Below are positions 1-9,436 of a DNA stretch of 64,000 nucleotides, one piece after another. A program made the position numbers and the translations under genes. The notes under the pieces are model-generated. The model saw only the letters and a program-made list of their open reading frames with translations, did not search any database and was not told the DNA's origin. Source of the DNA: Enterobacter asburiae. GTDB taxonomy: Bacteria; Pseudomonadota; Gammaproteobacteria; Enterobacterales; Enterobacteriaceae. The number at the start of each line of letters is the position of its first letter. The first letter of the stretch is position 1. The DNA is taken from positions 1,116,001 through 1,180,000 of the forward strand of contig JAAQVN010000001.1 in NCBI GenBank assembly GCA_011754535.1, read 5' to 3'.

Positions 1-1
1 G

Positions 2-175
2 CAGGGCGCTATTATTTACCTGCATACTGACAATCTGGCGGCGACGCTTGATCGCATTGCCTCCGCGGGCGGCGAGTGCGTGTTTGGCCCGCTGGAACTG
101 CCGCATGGTATCGGCACTATCGCACTGTTTACCGACAGCGAGGGTAACCGCGTCGGCCTCCATCAACCTGCCTGA
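2..175 (+). CDS. VOC-family (glyoxalase-like) protein, 3' part only
   Basis: The reading frame is open from the left edge of the window and stops with TGA at 173-175, giving the last 57 residues. The tail contains YLHTDNLAATLDRIASAGG and DSEGNRVGLHQ, which fit the last beta-alpha-beta-beta-beta module of vicinal-oxygen-chelate proteins (glyoxalase and bleomycin-resistance relatives). Its stop lies 14 bp before the next gene, a WYL regulator, so the two are probably co-transcribed. Substrate cannot be judged because the N-terminal half lies outside the window. Confidence 0.75.
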   Translation, partial: QGAIIYLHTDNLAATLDRIASAGGECVFGPLELPHGIGTIALFTDSEGNRVGLHQPA

Positions 176-189
176 GAGCGGAATGAGAT

Positions 190-870
190 ATGACCCGACG
201 CGCTGACCGTTTGTTTCAGATTGTGCAGATCCTGCGGGGCAGGCGTCTGACAACGGCAGCGCATCTGGCGGACCGGCTTGGCGTGTCCGAGCGCACGGTC
301 TACCGCGATATCCGCGACCTGTCGCTTTCCGGCGTGCCGGTGGAAGGCGAGGCAGGAAGTGGATATCGGCTAATGTCGGGTTTTGATCTGCCGCCGCTGA
401 TGCTGACAAATAAAGAATCCGAAGCGCTGATGGTCGCGATTCGCCTGCTCAAAACCTGGGGAGGTGAATCGCTGTCGCGCGAGCTGGAATCGGCCCAGGA
501 GAAGGTGCTGGCTATCCTGCCCGAGGAGAACCGTCGAAAGGCGGAGCAGACGCGGATCTACGCCCCGGATTTTTGCATGCAAAGCCACTCCCGCAGCGAT
601 TTTGACATGATCCATCAGGCGATTTCCGCCCAGCGCGTATTGGCGCTGCATTATCGTGATGAAGCCGGGCAGCTCTCAAAACGTGAGGTTCAGCCGCTGG
701 GCTTGTTCTTCTGGGGGGAGCGCTGGCTGCTGGCAGCGTGGTGTGAACGGCGCGATGACTACCGCTGTTTTCGGCTCGACCGGTGTCTCAATATTGTGCA
801 GACGGAGAGGCGGTTCAGCGAGAGTGCGGACAGGTCTTTGGCGGATTTTTTGCGGAAGGTGAGGCAGTAA
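190..870 (+). CDS. YafY-type HTH/WYL transcriptional regulator
   Basis: The 226-residue product has an N-terminal winged helix (about residues 5-60, with ADRLGVSERTVYRDIRDL as the recognition part) and a C-terminal WYL-type ligand domain (about 135-205, around GLFFWGERWLLAAWC). This is the architecture of the YafY family of DeoR-like regulators, which sense small ligands or nucleic acids through the WYL fold. It follows the VOC gene by 14 bp, and such regulators often control the neighbouring enzyme gene; that link is an inference. The specific ligand is unknown. It is not the E. coli locus yafY by position, so no symbol is given. Confidence 0.85.
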   Translation: MTRRADRLFQIVQILRGRRLTTAAHLADRLGVSERTVYRDIRDLSLSGVPVEGEAGSGYRLMSGFDLPPLMLTNKESEALMVAIRLLKTWGGESLSRELESAQEKVLAILPEENRRKAEQTRIYAPDFCMQSHSRSDFDMIHQAISAQRVLALHYRDEAGQLSKREVQPLGLFFWGERWLLAAWCERRDDYRCFRLDRCLNIVQTERRFSESADRSLADFLRKVRQ

Positions 871-884
871 AAAGCCGGGTGGCG

Positions 885-980
885 AGGTAAAAGCAAAACG
901 GCAACGTGTGTTGCCGTTTTTAGTATTTGTTCCCTCTCCCTGTGGGAGAGGGGCAGGGTGAGGGCATCAGCCCGCACGGT
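885..980. repeat. Dispersed 95-bp intergenic element, single copy
   Basis: This segment matches end to end the unit repeated at 45163-45436: a hairpin (arms GGCAAC and GTTGCC followed by TTTTTA), then a C/G-rich palindrome (CCCTCTCCC, loop, GGGAGAGGG), then a tail reading GGGTGAGGGCATCAG. The hairpin arms differ from the other copies in a compensated way (GGCAAC/GTTGCC here, GGTAACC/GGTTACC there). It lies between the convergent ends of the WYL regulator and tsx and probably acts as a two-way terminator. Confidence 0.8.
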
Positions 981-990
981 CCCGCACTGA

Positions 991-1869
991 TTAGAAGTTG
1001 TAACCTACGACCAGGTAACCACCCCAGCCGGTAGAACGGACGTGTTCGTTCATCCATACCAGTTTAGCGTCGTCGTTCCACTGGCCGCCGTTGTGCCAGT
1101 AACGTGCCACAACAGAGTAGTGCCAGTGATCGTAGTTCAGCGCCAGGATGTGACTGGAGGCGATGGAGTCATTGGTACGCTGCTTAATACCGTTCTCTGC
1201 GTAACCGCTCTTATCGCCCAGATCTGAACCCCAGTCGAAGTTGGTGAAGCCGATGTAGCTCAGGTTACCGCCCCAGAGTTGGGTAATTGGAACAAAGTAT
1301 TTCACTTTGAAACGGTAGCCATCCCACTCGTTCTGGTTTTCAGCACCGTAGTTCTGCCACTGATATTTCGCGTATACGTTCAGGGACAGGCTCATTGGCA
1401 GGCCCGTGTCGATGTCGGTACCCAGACCCATATACCAGGTGCTCTGACGACCGGACTCGTTGCGGCCCATGTCGTAGATATAGTTGTTCGCGAAGTACCA
1501 CTCTTTAAACGGACCGAAGCTTAGATTGGTGCCGGTCAGCTTGTCGATGGAGAAGCGCGGTTCGATCTCCATGAACAGTGGGGAACCGTGGTTCCAGATA
1601 CCTTTAGCCTGAGAGTTACCACCAAAGAAGACCGGTGCATCCATATAGCCATAGAAATCAAACCAGTCTTTCTTGGCGAATGCTTCGTACTCCAGGTAGG
1701 TATCGTTGCGGATCTGTGGTCCGAAACGGGTGTGGTAGCTGCCTACCACGTTAACGCTCTGGTGCCACCAGTCGGAGAGGTATTGTGGTTTCTCGTTTTC
1801 CGCTGCGTTAACAGTGAAAGAGGAGGAAAGTGCCAGAACTGCACCGGCTGCGAGTAATGTTTTTTTCAT
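991..1869 (-). CDS. tsx: Nucleoside-specific outer-membrane channel Tsx
   Basis: Tsx is a 12-stranded outer-membrane beta-barrel that lets nucleosides and deoxynucleosides cross the outer membrane; in E. coli it is also the receptor for phage T6 and colicin K. The product has a typical signal peptide ([14 protein letters not shown] to TVNA, cleaved near residue 22) and ends in an aromatic residue (VVGYNF), the mark of a Bam-assembled barrel. I use the ATG at 1869, as in E. coli, because AGTGG lies 7 nt upstream; another ATG two codons earlier is possible. The loop before the last strand (near WMNEHVRST) is shorter than in E. coli, and surface loops of this kind vary between species. Confidence 0.97.
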   Translation of the reverse strand: MKKTLLAAGAVLALSSSFTVNAAENEKPQYLSDWWHQSVNVVGSYHTRFGPQIRNDTYLEYEAFAKKDWFDFYGYMDAPVFFGGNSQAKGIWNHGSPLFMEIEPRFSIDKLTGTNLSFGPFKEWYFANNYIYDMGRNESGRQSTWYMGLGTDIDTGLPMSLSLNVYAKYQWQNYGAENQNEWDGYRFKVKYFVPITQLWGGNLSYIGFTNFDWGSDLGDKSGYAENGIKQRTNDSIASSHILALNYDHWHYSVVARYWHNGGQWNDDAKLVWMNEHVRSTGWGGYLVVGYNF

Positions 1870-1954
1870 AATCATGCCACTGATTGAAATTCCCTTCCGG
1901 GAGTGAAAATTGCGCGAATTGCGTTTCTAAATATTTCGTGTTTCTGCGGTGCCT

Positions 1955-1998
1955 ATTATAGGAATCCCTGCTCACAAAAATATGTGTTGTTTCACATA
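1955..1998 (-). promoter_or_regulatory. tsx promoter with CRP/CytR-type sites
   Basis: On the minus strand a -10 TATAAT (1955-1960) is preceded by a TGTGAGC half-site near 1971 and by the dyad TATGTG-N6-CACATA at 1981-1998. In E. coli the tsx P2 promoter is activated by CRP and repressed by CytR at sites with this spacing; the assignment here rests on that resemblance. Confidence 0.65.
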
Positions 1999-2139
1999 TC
2001 TCTCACACGCGTAATCGATTGCGTTCACGTTTGCGTACTTTAAACGGCCGGGATTGTAGCGGCAATCATTTCTGTTGCCAATCCATACGAAATGTAAATG
2101 TTAGCGGAGTGACATTTCACTCCGCTCAAAAGGAGGGGA

Positions 2140-2679
2140 TTACTGCGCGGCGGGTTGGATATCGTGAATGCGGATAAAGCCTAACTGCTCAGGCGTAAGG
2201 CCGCTTAACTGAAGCGGAATATCCACATCGCTGGGCGCTAACACGCTGGCCGGAGCGGTGAACAGCTGATTCTTCACATTCACCTCCTGGTAATTCTCCG
2301 TGGTGCCCTGGATCTGTCCCCATTCGACGGTACCGCTAAAGGCTGGCAGCGGATCGTTGGACTCTCCATGAATACGCAATGTTGCGCGCGTACCATCCGC
2401 ATTCGCCGCCACGTTAACCAGCGACATTTTCAGCGTGCCAATCTGGCTGTTGAGCAGAGCAGGCGTGTTTGCCCCTGGCAGCAGGTACACCCCGCTGCTG
2501 GATTTGGCGTTCAGCGCGTTTTGCTGGGTGATCTTCACCGTTTCTTTGTTCAGTTTGTCCATCGCCGTGTTGAGCGTATTCACGCTTTGTTTCATCTGAC
2601 GAACTTCGGTTTGCTGTGCACAGGCACTGAGGGTGAAGAGGCTCCCCACCAGTAAAATTCTCAGGTAACGTCTTGTCAT
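2140..2679 (-). CDS. yajI: YajI family lipoprotein (DUF3251)
   Basis: The 179-residue product begins MTRRYLRILLVGSLF and has a lipobox LSAC near residue 20, so it should be lipid-anchored on the periplasmic side. A short predicted coiled coil follows (QMKQSVNTLNTAMDKLNKE), then a beta-rich domain. The upstream reading frame stays open for 21 more codons, but AAGGAA directly before 2679 and the signal sequence fix this start. It sits between tsx and nrdR as in E. coli. Its molecular role is unknown. Confidence 0.9.
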   Translation of the reverse strand: MTRRYLRILLVGSLFTLSACAQQTEVRQMKQSVNTLNTAMDKLNKETVKITQQNALNAKSSSGVYLLPGANTPALLNSQIGTLKMSLVNVAANADGTRATLRIHGESNDPLPAFSGTVEWGQIQGTTENYQEVNVKNQLFTAPASVLAPSDVDIPLQLSGLTPEQLGFIRIHDIQPAAQ

Positions 2680-2820
2680 AGCGTTTATTTCCTTGAAATA
2701 ACGGATCCCCATAATGGTAGCCAGCAACGCGTCGCCAGACATAGATCCTTTGTCTCAAAAAAGCTCTTCCTTTGTTGTCAGGCCAGATCAGGGTAAAATG
2801 AAAATCAGTTAACCAGATAA

Positions 2821-3282
<462 letters not shown>

Positions 3283-3286
3283 GCTC

Positions 3287-4390
3287 ATGCAGGATGAGAT
3301 GTACATGGCGCGCGCCATGAAGCTGGCGCAGCGCGGTCGTTTTACCACCCATCCCAACCCGAACGTCGGGTGCGTTATCGTGAAAGATGGCGAGATCGTG
3401 GGGGAGGGGTTTCACTATCGCGCAGGTGAGCCGCATGCGGAGGTTCATGCGCTGCGCATGGCCGGCGAGAAGGCGCGCGGCGCCACCGCCTATGTGACGC
3501 TGGAGCCCTGCAGCCATCACGGGCGTACGCCGCCGTGCTGTGAAGCGCTGATTGCTGCGGGCGTTTCACGCGTGGTCGCATCGATGCAGGACCCGAATCC
3601 GCAGGTGGCCGGACGCGGCCTGTATCGCCTGCAGCAGGAAGGGATTGACGTCAGCCATGGACTGATGATGCAGGACGCCGAAGCCCTCAACAAAGGCTTC
3701 CTGAAGCGCATGCGCACAGGGTTCCCGTATATTCAGCTCAAGCTGGGCGCCTCGCTGGACGGCCGTACGGCGATGGCAAACGGCGAAAGCCAGTGGATAA
3801 CTTCGCCACAGGCAAGGCGCGATGTGCAACGTCTGCGCGCGCAAAGCCATGCTATCCTCACCAGCAGTGAAACGGTCCTGGCTGACGATCCGGCCATGAC
3901 CGTGCGCTGGGATGAACTGAATGCCGATACCCAGGCGCTTTATCCGCAGGAGAACCTGCGTCAGCCGCTGCGTATTGTTATTGATAGCCAGAACCGCGTA
4001 ACGCCGCAGCACCGCATCGTCCAGCAGCCGGGTGAAACCTGGATTGCGCGCACGAGGGAAGATACGCGCGACTGGCCGGAAGGCGTGCGCAGCATTATGG
4101 TGCCGGAGCATAACGGGCATCTGGATCTGGTGGTGCTGATGATGCTGCTCGGCAAGCAGCAGGTGAACAGCATCTGGGTCGAAGCTGGCCCGACGCTCGC
4201 TGGCGCGCTGCTTCAGGCGGGGCTGGTGGATGAACTGCTCGTCTACGTTGCACCTAAACTGTTAGGTCACGACGCGCGCGGCCTGTTTGTGCTGCCCGGC
4301 CTTGAAAAACTGGCCGACGCACCGCAACTCACATTCAGCGAGATTCGTCCGGTGGGTCCGGATGTCTGCCTCCATTTAACGACAGCGTAA
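3287..4390 (+). CDS. ribD: Bifunctional riboflavin deaminase/reductase RibD
   Basis: RibD carries out two successive steps of riboflavin synthesis: deamination of the pyrimidine made from GTP, then NADPH-dependent reduction of its ribosyl group. The 367-residue product has an N-terminal cytidine-deaminase-like domain with zinc ligands in HAEVHAL (about 50) and PCSHHGRTPPCC (about 74-85), and a C-terminal reductase domain from about residue 147 (FPYIQLKLGASLDGRTA). Length equals E. coli RibD. It is followed by ribH and nusB on the same strand. Confidence 0.98.
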   Translation: MQDEMYMARAMKLAQRGRFTTHPNPNVGCVIVKDGEIVGEGFHYRAGEPHAEVHALRMAGEKARGATAYVTLEPCSHHGRTPPCCEALIAAGVSRVVASMQDPNPQVAGRGLYRLQQEGIDVSHGLMMQDAEALNKGFLKRMRTGFPYIQLKLGASLDGRTAMANGESQWITSPQARRDVQRLRAQSHAILTSSETVLADDPAMTVRWDELNADTQALYPQENLRQPLRIVIDSQNRVTPQHRIVQQPGETWIARTREDTRDWPEGVRSIMVPEHNGHLDLVVLMMLLGKQQVNSIWVEAGPTLAGALLQAGLVDELLVYVAPKLLGHDARGLFVLPGLEKLADAPQLTFSEIRPVGPDVCLHLTTA

Positions 4391-4477
4391 TTGCTCCCGA
4401 AATAGGGAAGCAGTGCGCAAAGTATTATGATAAAATCCGCCCCCCTGCGGGGCCAAATGAACCCGTAAAGGAAGAGT

Positions 4478-4948
4478 ATGAACATTATTGAAGCTGCTGT
4501 AGCTACCCCGGACGCTCGCGTCGCCATCACCATTGCGCGTTTCAACAACTTCATCAACGACAGCCTGCTGGAAGGTGCGATTGACGCCCTGAAACGTATC
4601 GGCCAGGTTAAAGATGACAACATTACCGTTGTTTGGGTTCCAGGCGCTTATGAACTGCCACTGGCGGCGGGCGCGCTGGCGAAAACCGGTAAATACGACG
4701 CGGTGATTGCGCTGGGTACTGTTATTCGTGGCGGCACTGCGCACTTCGAATACGTTGCGGGCGGTGCAAGCAACGGTCTGGCACACGTTGCGCAGGATGC
4801 TGAAATTCCTGTGGCGTTCGGCGTGCTGACCACCGAAAGTATTGAACAAGCCATCGAACGTGCTGGCACCAAAGCCGGTAACAAAGGTGCAGAAGCTGCA
4901 CTGACCGCGCTTGAAATGATCAATGTATTGAAAGCCATCAAGGCCTGA
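4478..4948 (+). CDS. ribH: 6,7-dimethyl-8-ribityllumazine synthase
   Basis: This enzyme (called ribE in E. coli) condenses 5-amino-6-ribitylaminouracil with 3,4-dihydroxy-2-butanone 4-phosphate to form lumazine, the last step but one of riboflavin synthesis. The 156-residue protein shows the family substrate-binding stretches [23 protein letters not shown] and [14 protein letters not shown] (catalytic His in the last). AAGGAAGAGT precedes the ATG. It lies 87 bp after ribD and 21 bp before nusB. Confidence 0.98.
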   Translation: MNIIEAAVATPDARVAITIARFNNFINDSLLEGAIDALKRIGQVKDDNITVVWVPGAYELPLAAGALAKTGKYDAVIALGTVIRGGTAHFEYVAGGASNGLAHVAQDAEIPVAFGVLTTESIEQAIERAGTKAGNKGAEAALTALEMINVLKAIKA

Positions 4949-4969
4949 TTTTTTTGTAAGGGGAATTCC

Positions 4970-5389
4970 GTGAAACCTGCTGCTCGTCGCCGCGCCCGTG
5001 AATGTGCCGTCCAGGCACTTTACTCCTGGCAGTTGTCCCAGAACGACATCGCTGATGTTGAATACCAGTTCCTGTCAGAACAGGACGTGAAAGACGTTGA
5101 CGTTCTGTACTTCCGTGAACTGCTGTCGGGAGTGGCGACTAATAGCGCGTATCTCGATGGCCTGATGAAGCCATACCTGTCCCGTCTGCTCGAAGAGCTG
5201 GGCCAGGTGGAAAAAGCAGTGTTGCGTATCGCGCTGTTTGAGCTGTCTAAACGTGATGATGTCCCGTACAAAGTGGCCATCAACGAAGCGATCGAACTGG
5301 CGAAAACCTTCGGCGCTGAAGACAGCCACAAGTTTGTTAACGGCGTACTTGATAAAGCAGCACCTGCGATCCGTCCCCACAAAAAGTGA
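4970..5389 (+). CDS. nusB: Transcription antitermination factor NusB
   Basis: NusB binds boxA RNA together with ribosomal protein S10 (NusE) and supports antitermination in rRNA operons. The 139-residue all-helical protein starts [21 protein letters not shown], where the arginine-rich N-terminus binds RNA. It starts with GTG at 4970 after AAGGGGA; E. coli nusB also starts with GTG. A terminator follows directly. Confidence 0.97.
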   Translation: MKPAARRRARECAVQALYSWQLSQNDIADVEYQFLSEQDVKDVDVLYFRELLSGVATNSAYLDGLMKPYLSRLLEELGQVEKAVLRIALFELSKRDDVPYKVAINEAIELAKTFGAEDSHKFVNGVLDKAAPAIRPHKK

Positions 5390-5394
5390 TCCGC

Positions 5395-5443
5395 AAACCG
5401 GAGTCCTGCATTGCCTGACGGGCAGTGCGGCTCCGGTTTTTTC
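5395..5443 (+). terminator. Intrinsic terminator after nusB
   Basis: Arms AACCGGAG (5396-5403) and CTCCGGTT (5431-5438) enclose a second CTGC/GCAG stem and are followed by a T-rich run. Transcription into thiL, 24 bp downstream, would need readthrough or a promoter inside this hairpin region. Confidence 0.7.
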
Positions 5444-5466
5444 TTTTATTTGCTGAGGCATAACGT

Positions 5467-6438
5467 ATGGCATGCGGCGAATTCTCCCTGATTGCCCGTT
5501 ATTTCGACCGTGTCAGAACCTCTCGTCTTGATGTTGAAACCGGCATTGGCGATGACTGTGCACTTCTCAATATTCCTGAAAAGCAGACGCTGGCAATCAG
5601 CACCGACACCCTGGTGTGCGGACGTCATTTCTTGCCCGATATCGATCCTGCCGATCTGGCGTATAAAGCCCTGGCGGTGAACGTCAGCGATCTGGCGGCG
5701 ATGGGAGCCGATCCCGCGTGGCTGACGCTGGCTCTGACGCTACCAGAGGTGGATGAAGCCTGGCTGGAAGCCTTTAGCGACGCGCTGTTTGAGCAGTTGA
5801 ACTACTACGATATGCAACTGATTGGCGGCGATACGACTGCCGGGCCGCTGTCTATGACGCTGGCGATCCACGGCTATGTGCCGCTCGGTCGCGCGCTGAA
5901 GCGCTCGGGCGCTAAACCGGGCGACTGGATCTATGTGACCGGTACGCCGGGAGACAGCGCGGCAGGGCTGGCGATCCTTCAGGATCGCTTAACCGTGAAG
6001 GACGCTGACGATGCGGCATATCTGGTGAAACGCCACCTTCGCCCAACGCCGCGCATTCTGCACGGTCAGGCACTGCGCGAGCGGGCCAGCTCGGCTATCG
6101 ATCTCTCTGACGGGCTGATCTCGGACCTCGGGCATATCCTGAAGGCCAGCGGCGTGGGCGCGCGCGTTGACCTGGATCTTTTCCCGCTGTCTGAGCAACT
6201 GCTTCGCCATGTAGAGCCTGAGCAGGCGCTGCGCTGGGCGCTATCCGGCGGCGAGGATTACGAGCTGTGCTTCACCGTTCCTGAGCTGAACCGTGGAACG
6301 CTGGACGTGGCGTTAGCGCATCTCGGCGCGAAATTTACCTGTATCGGTCAGATCATGCCAGAGAGTGAAGGGCTGAAGTTTGTGAAAGACGGTGCGCCCG
6401 TTACGCTGGACTGGAAAGGGTACGATCACTTCGCGTGA
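5467..6438 (+). CDS. thiL: Thiamine-monophosphate kinase ThiL
   Basis: ThiL phosphorylates thiamine monophosphate to the cofactor thiamine diphosphate. The 323-residue protein has the ATP-grasp-unlike PurM/ThiL fold, with metal-binding stretches GIGDDCALL (about 27), [16 protein letters not shown] (about 120) and [11 protein letters not shown] (about 218). The C-terminus reads DWKGYDHFA and stops. E. coli ThiL ends with the same residues plus Thr-Pro, and there the start codon of pgpA lies inside the Tyr-Asp codons. Here those bases read TACGAT, so the pgpA start codon is gone and no pgpA follows. Confidence 0.97.
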   Translation: MACGEFSLIARYFDRVRTSRLDVETGIGDDCALLNIPEKQTLAISTDTLVCGRHFLPDIDPADLAYKALAVNVSDLAAMGADPAWLTLALTLPEVDEAWLEAFSDALFEQLNYYDMQLIGGDTTAGPLSMTLAIHGYVPLGRALKRSGAKPGDWIYVTGTPGDSAAGLAILQDRLTVKDADDAAYLVKRHLRPTPRILHGQALRERASSAIDLSDGLISDLGHILKASGVGARVDLDLFPLSEQLLRHVEPEQALRWALSGGEDYELCFTVPELNRGTLDVALAHLGAKFTCIGQIMPESEGLKFVKDGAPVTLDWKGYDHFA

Positions 6439-6455
6439 GTTTGTGCCTTTGTATT

Positions 6456-6489
6456 GCCGGGTGGCGGCTACGCCTTACCCGGCCTACGG
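6456..6489. repeat. REP-like palindrome in the thiL-yajO gap
   Basis: The segment starts GCCGGGTGGCGGCTACGCC and continues with TTACCCGGCCTACGG, the typical form of an enterobacterial repetitive extragenic palindrome. It occupies the position where pgpA stands in E. coli. Just after it, AGGGTGAGGGC (6500-6510) resembles the tail of the 95-bp element. Confidence 0.75.
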
Positions 6490-6511
6490 ATTAGAGGGTT
6501 AGGGTGAGGGC

Positions 6512-7486
6512 TTATTTAAACCCCACCACCGGATGCTGCTGATACGGCGTTTCCAGCTCGGCAACCTGCTCCGGCGTAAGCGTGATATCAACCGCATTCA
6601 GCAGCTCATCCAGCTGTTCTTCCCGCGATGTGCCGATAATCGGTGCCGCAACCCCGCGCTTGCCCAACAGCCAAGCCAGCGCCACCTGCGCGCGGGTGGC
6701 GCCGGTATCATCGGCAATTCCGGCTAACCGTTCGGCAATCAACGCATCGCTGGCTTCGGTACCGGAATAAAGATTTTTTCCCACTTCATCCGATACCAGA
6801 CGAGCCGTGGTCTCTCCCCACGGGCGGGTTAATCGACCGCGCGCCAGCGGGCTCCACGGGATCACCGCCACGCCTTCCTGATGGCACAGCGGCAGCATCT
6901 CGCGTTCTTCTTCCCGGTAGATCAGGTTGTAGTGATCCTGCATGGTGACAAAGCGCGCCCATCCATGCTTCGCCTGGAGATCCAGCGCCTGAGCAAACTG
7001 CGACGCGTGCATAGACGACGCGCCGATATAGCGTGCCTTACCAGCTTTCACCACGTCGTTGAGCGCCTCAAGCGTCTCCTCGATCGGCGTGTTGTAATCC
7101 CAGCGGTGAATTTGCAGCAGGTCGACGTACTCCATGTTCAGGCGTCTGAGGCTGTCATCAATGGAGCGCAGGATCTGCGCGCGAGACAAGCCCTCAGCCA
7201 GGTCGCCCACTGGATAGTAGACCTTGGTGGCAACGACGATGTCATCCCGGCGGGCAAAATCGCGCAGGGCGCGGCCGACAATCTCCTCGCTGCTGCCGTC
7301 GGAGTAGCTGTTGGCGGTGTCAAAGAAGTTAATGCCGCCCTCGATGGCGTGTTTGATTATCGGGCGGCTGCTTTCTTCCGGCAGCGTCCAGGCGTGATTT
7401 CCCCGATCCGGCTCGCCAAAGGTCATGCAGCCCAGGCAAAGCCGGGAAACGCTAAGGTCGGTTTTTCCTAATGTTGTGTATTGCAC
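6512..7486 (-). CDS. yajO: Aldo/keto reductase YajO
   Basis: YajO is an NADPH-type aldo/keto reductase; in E. coli it has been reported to take part in forming 1-deoxyxylulose 5-phosphate. The 324-residue TIM barrel shows FDTANSYSDGSSEE (catalytic Asp and Tyr, about 55-68), the catalytic Lys in VVATKVYYP (about 90) and His in LLQIHRWD. Length equals E. coli YajO. It precedes dxs on the same strand with a 63-bp gap. Its stop is close to the REP element that replaces pgpA. Confidence 0.93.
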   Translation of the reverse strand: MQYTTLGKTDLSVSRLCLGCMTFGEPDRGNHAWTLPEESSRPIIKHAIEGGINFFDTANSYSDGSSEEIVGRALRDFARRDDIVVATKVYYPVGDLAEGLSRAQILRSIDDSLRRLNMEYVDLLQIHRWDYNTPIEETLEALNDVVKAGKARYIGASSMHASQFAQALDLQAKHGWARFVTMQDHYNLIYREEEREMLPLCHQEGVAVIPWSPLARGRLTRPWGETTARLVSDEVGKNLYSGTEASDALIAERLAGIADDTGATRAQVALAWLLGKRGVAAPIIGTSREEQLDELLNAVDITLTPEQVAELETPYQQHPVVGFK

Positions 7487-7549
7487 GGTCCGCTCCTGCT
7501 GTTTTAAACATGAGGTTTAAGCATAGCAGGAGCAGAAAAGGGGGAGGGG

Positions 7550-9412
7550 TTATGCCAGCCAGCTGCGGATTTTGGCTTCGATACCGGCAGCGTCCAGGCC
7601 AATCGCCGCGCGCGCTTCGTCCTGGGTACCTTGCGGAATGAAGTAGTCCGGCAGACCGAGATTCAGCACAGGAACGGCCTTACGGTTTGCCATCAGCACC
7701 TCATTCACGCCGCTGCCCGCGCCGCCCATAATGGCGTTTTCTTCCAGCGTGACCAGCACGTCGTGCGTCTCAGCCATATTCAGGATCAGGGACTCATCCA
7801 GCGGCTTCACAAAGCGCATGTCCACCAGGGTGGCGTTCAGCGTTTCAGCCGCTTTCGCCGCCTCCGGCATCAGCGTGCCGAAGTTCAGGATCGCCACTTT
7901 CTCACCGCGACGCTTCACCAGACCTTTACCGATCGGCAGTTTTTCCAGCGGCAGCAGCTCGACGCCCACTGCATTGCCGCGCGGGTAACGAACCGCGCTT
8001 GGGCCATCCTGATAGTGGTAGCCGGTAAACAGCATCTGACGACATTCGTTCTCGTCGCTTGGCGTCATGACAACCATATCTGGGATACAGCGCAGGAAGG
8101 AGAGATCGAACGCGCCCTGGTGCGTCTGGCCGTCGGCACCGACGATGCCCGCGCGGTCGATAGCAAACAGCACCGGCAGCTTCTGGATGGCCACGTCGTG
8201 GATAACCTGATCGTAGGCGCGCTGCAGGAAGGTGGAATAGATAGCGACAACCGGCTTGTAGCCGCCAATCGCCAGGCCAGCTGCAAACGTCACCGCATGC
8301 TGCTCGGCAATAGCAACGTCGAAATACTGGTCAGGGTATTTTCTGGAGAACTCCACCATGCCGGAGCCTTCACGCATGGCCGGAGTGATCGCCATCAGCT
8401 TGTTGTCTTTCGCTGCTGTTTCGCACAGCCAGTCGCCGAAAATTTTGGAATAGCTCGGCATGCCGCCGCTGCTTTTTGGCAGACAGCCGCTGGACGGATC
8501 GAATTTCGGCACCGCGTGGAAGGTGATCGGATCTTTTTCCGCCGGCTCGTAGCCACGCCCTTTTTTGGTCATGATGTGCAGGAACTGCGGGCCTTTCAGG
8601 TCGCGCATGTTCTTGAGCGTGGTCACCAGACCCAGCACGTCATGGCCGTCAACCGGGCCAATATAGTTAAAGCCAAGCTCTTCAAACAGGGTGCCCGGTA
8701 CGACCATACCTTTGATGTGTTCTTCGGTACGCTTGAGCAGCTCTTTAATCGGCGGTACGCCGGAGAAAACTTTTTTGCCGCCTTCGCGCAGCGAGGAGTA
8801 GAGCTTGCCTGAAAGCAGTTGCGCAAGATGGTTGTTCAGCGCGCCGACGTTTTCGGAGATCGACATTTCGTTATCGTTAAGGATAACCAGCATGTCCGGC
8901 TTGATGTCGCCTGCGTGGTTCATGGCCTCGAAGGCCATACCGGCGGTAATGGCACCGTCGCCAATCACGCAGACGGTGCGGCGCTGCTTGTTCTCTTTTT
9001 CGGCGGCAACGGCAATACCGATGCCCGCAGAAATGGAGGTCGAGGAGTGGCCGACGCTCAGTACGTCATACTCGCTCTCTCCGCGCCACGGGAAGGGGTG
9101 CAGGCCGCCTTTCTGGCGAATAGTGCCAATTTTATCGCGACGTCCGGTCAGAATTTTGTGCGGATAGGCCTGGTGGCCCACGTCCCAGATAAGCTGATCG
9201 AACGGCGTGTTATAGACGTAGTGCAGCGCCACGGTCAGCTCTACCGTGCCAAGCCCGGAGGCGAAATGGCCGCTGGAGCGGCTTACGCTGTCGAGCAGGT
9301 AGCGACGCAGCTCGTCGCACAGCTTCGGCAGGCTCTCTTTCGGCAACAGACGTAACTCCTGGGTGGAGTCAACTAACGCCAGTGTCGGGTATTTGGCAAT
9401 ATCAAAACTCAT
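7550..9412 (-). CDS. dxs: 1-deoxy-D-xylulose-5-phosphate synthase
   Basis: DXS is the thiamine-diphosphate enzyme that joins pyruvate and glyceraldehyde 3-phosphate, the first step of the MEP isoprenoid pathway. The 620-residue protein has the ThDP motif [18 protein letters not shown] (about 151-168), the transketolase pyrimidine domain with [11 protein letters not shown] (about 369), and the C-terminal transketolase domain. I take the ATG at 9412, matching the E. coli N-terminus MSFDIAKYP; the TTG just before it is not needed. It lies 24 bp after ispA, so xseB-ispA-dxs form an operon. Confidence 0.98.
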   Translation of the reverse strand: MSFDIAKYPTLALVDSTQELRLLPKESLPKLCDELRRYLLDSVSRSSGHFASGLGTVELTVALHYVYNTPFDQLIWDVGHQAYPHKILTGRRDKIGTIRQKGGLHPFPWRGESEYDVLSVGHSSTSISAGIGIAVAAEKENKQRRTVCVIGDGAITAGMAFEAMNHAGDIKPDMLVILNDNEMSISENVGALNNHLAQLLSGKLYSSLREGGKKVFSGVPPIKELLKRTEEHIKGMVVPGTLFEELGFNYIGPVDGHDVLGLVTTLKNMRDLKGPQFLHIMTKKGRGYEPAEKDPITFHAVPKFDPSSGCLPKSSGGMPSYSKIFGDWLCETAAKDNKLMAITPAMREGSGMVEFSRKYPDQYFDVAIAEQHAVTFAAGLAIGGYKPVVAIYSTFLQRAYDQVIHDVAIQKLPVLFAIDRAGIVGADGQTHQGAFDLSFLRCIPDMVVMTPSDENECRQMLFTGYHYQDGPSAVRYPRGNAVGVELLPLEKLPIGKGLVKRRGEKVAILNFGTLMPEAAKAAETLNATLVDMRFVKPLDESLILNMAETHDVLVTLEENAIMGGAGSGVNEVLMANRKAVPVLNLGLPDYFIPQGTQDEARAAIGLDAAGIEAKIRSWLA

Positions 9413-9436
9413 CAAAGGCTCATCGAGATATATAGT

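Noticed and set aside
7631..8812. 393-codon open frame antisense to dxs
   Set aside because: Mirror frame of a highly conserved gene, with no start signal or recognisable domain.
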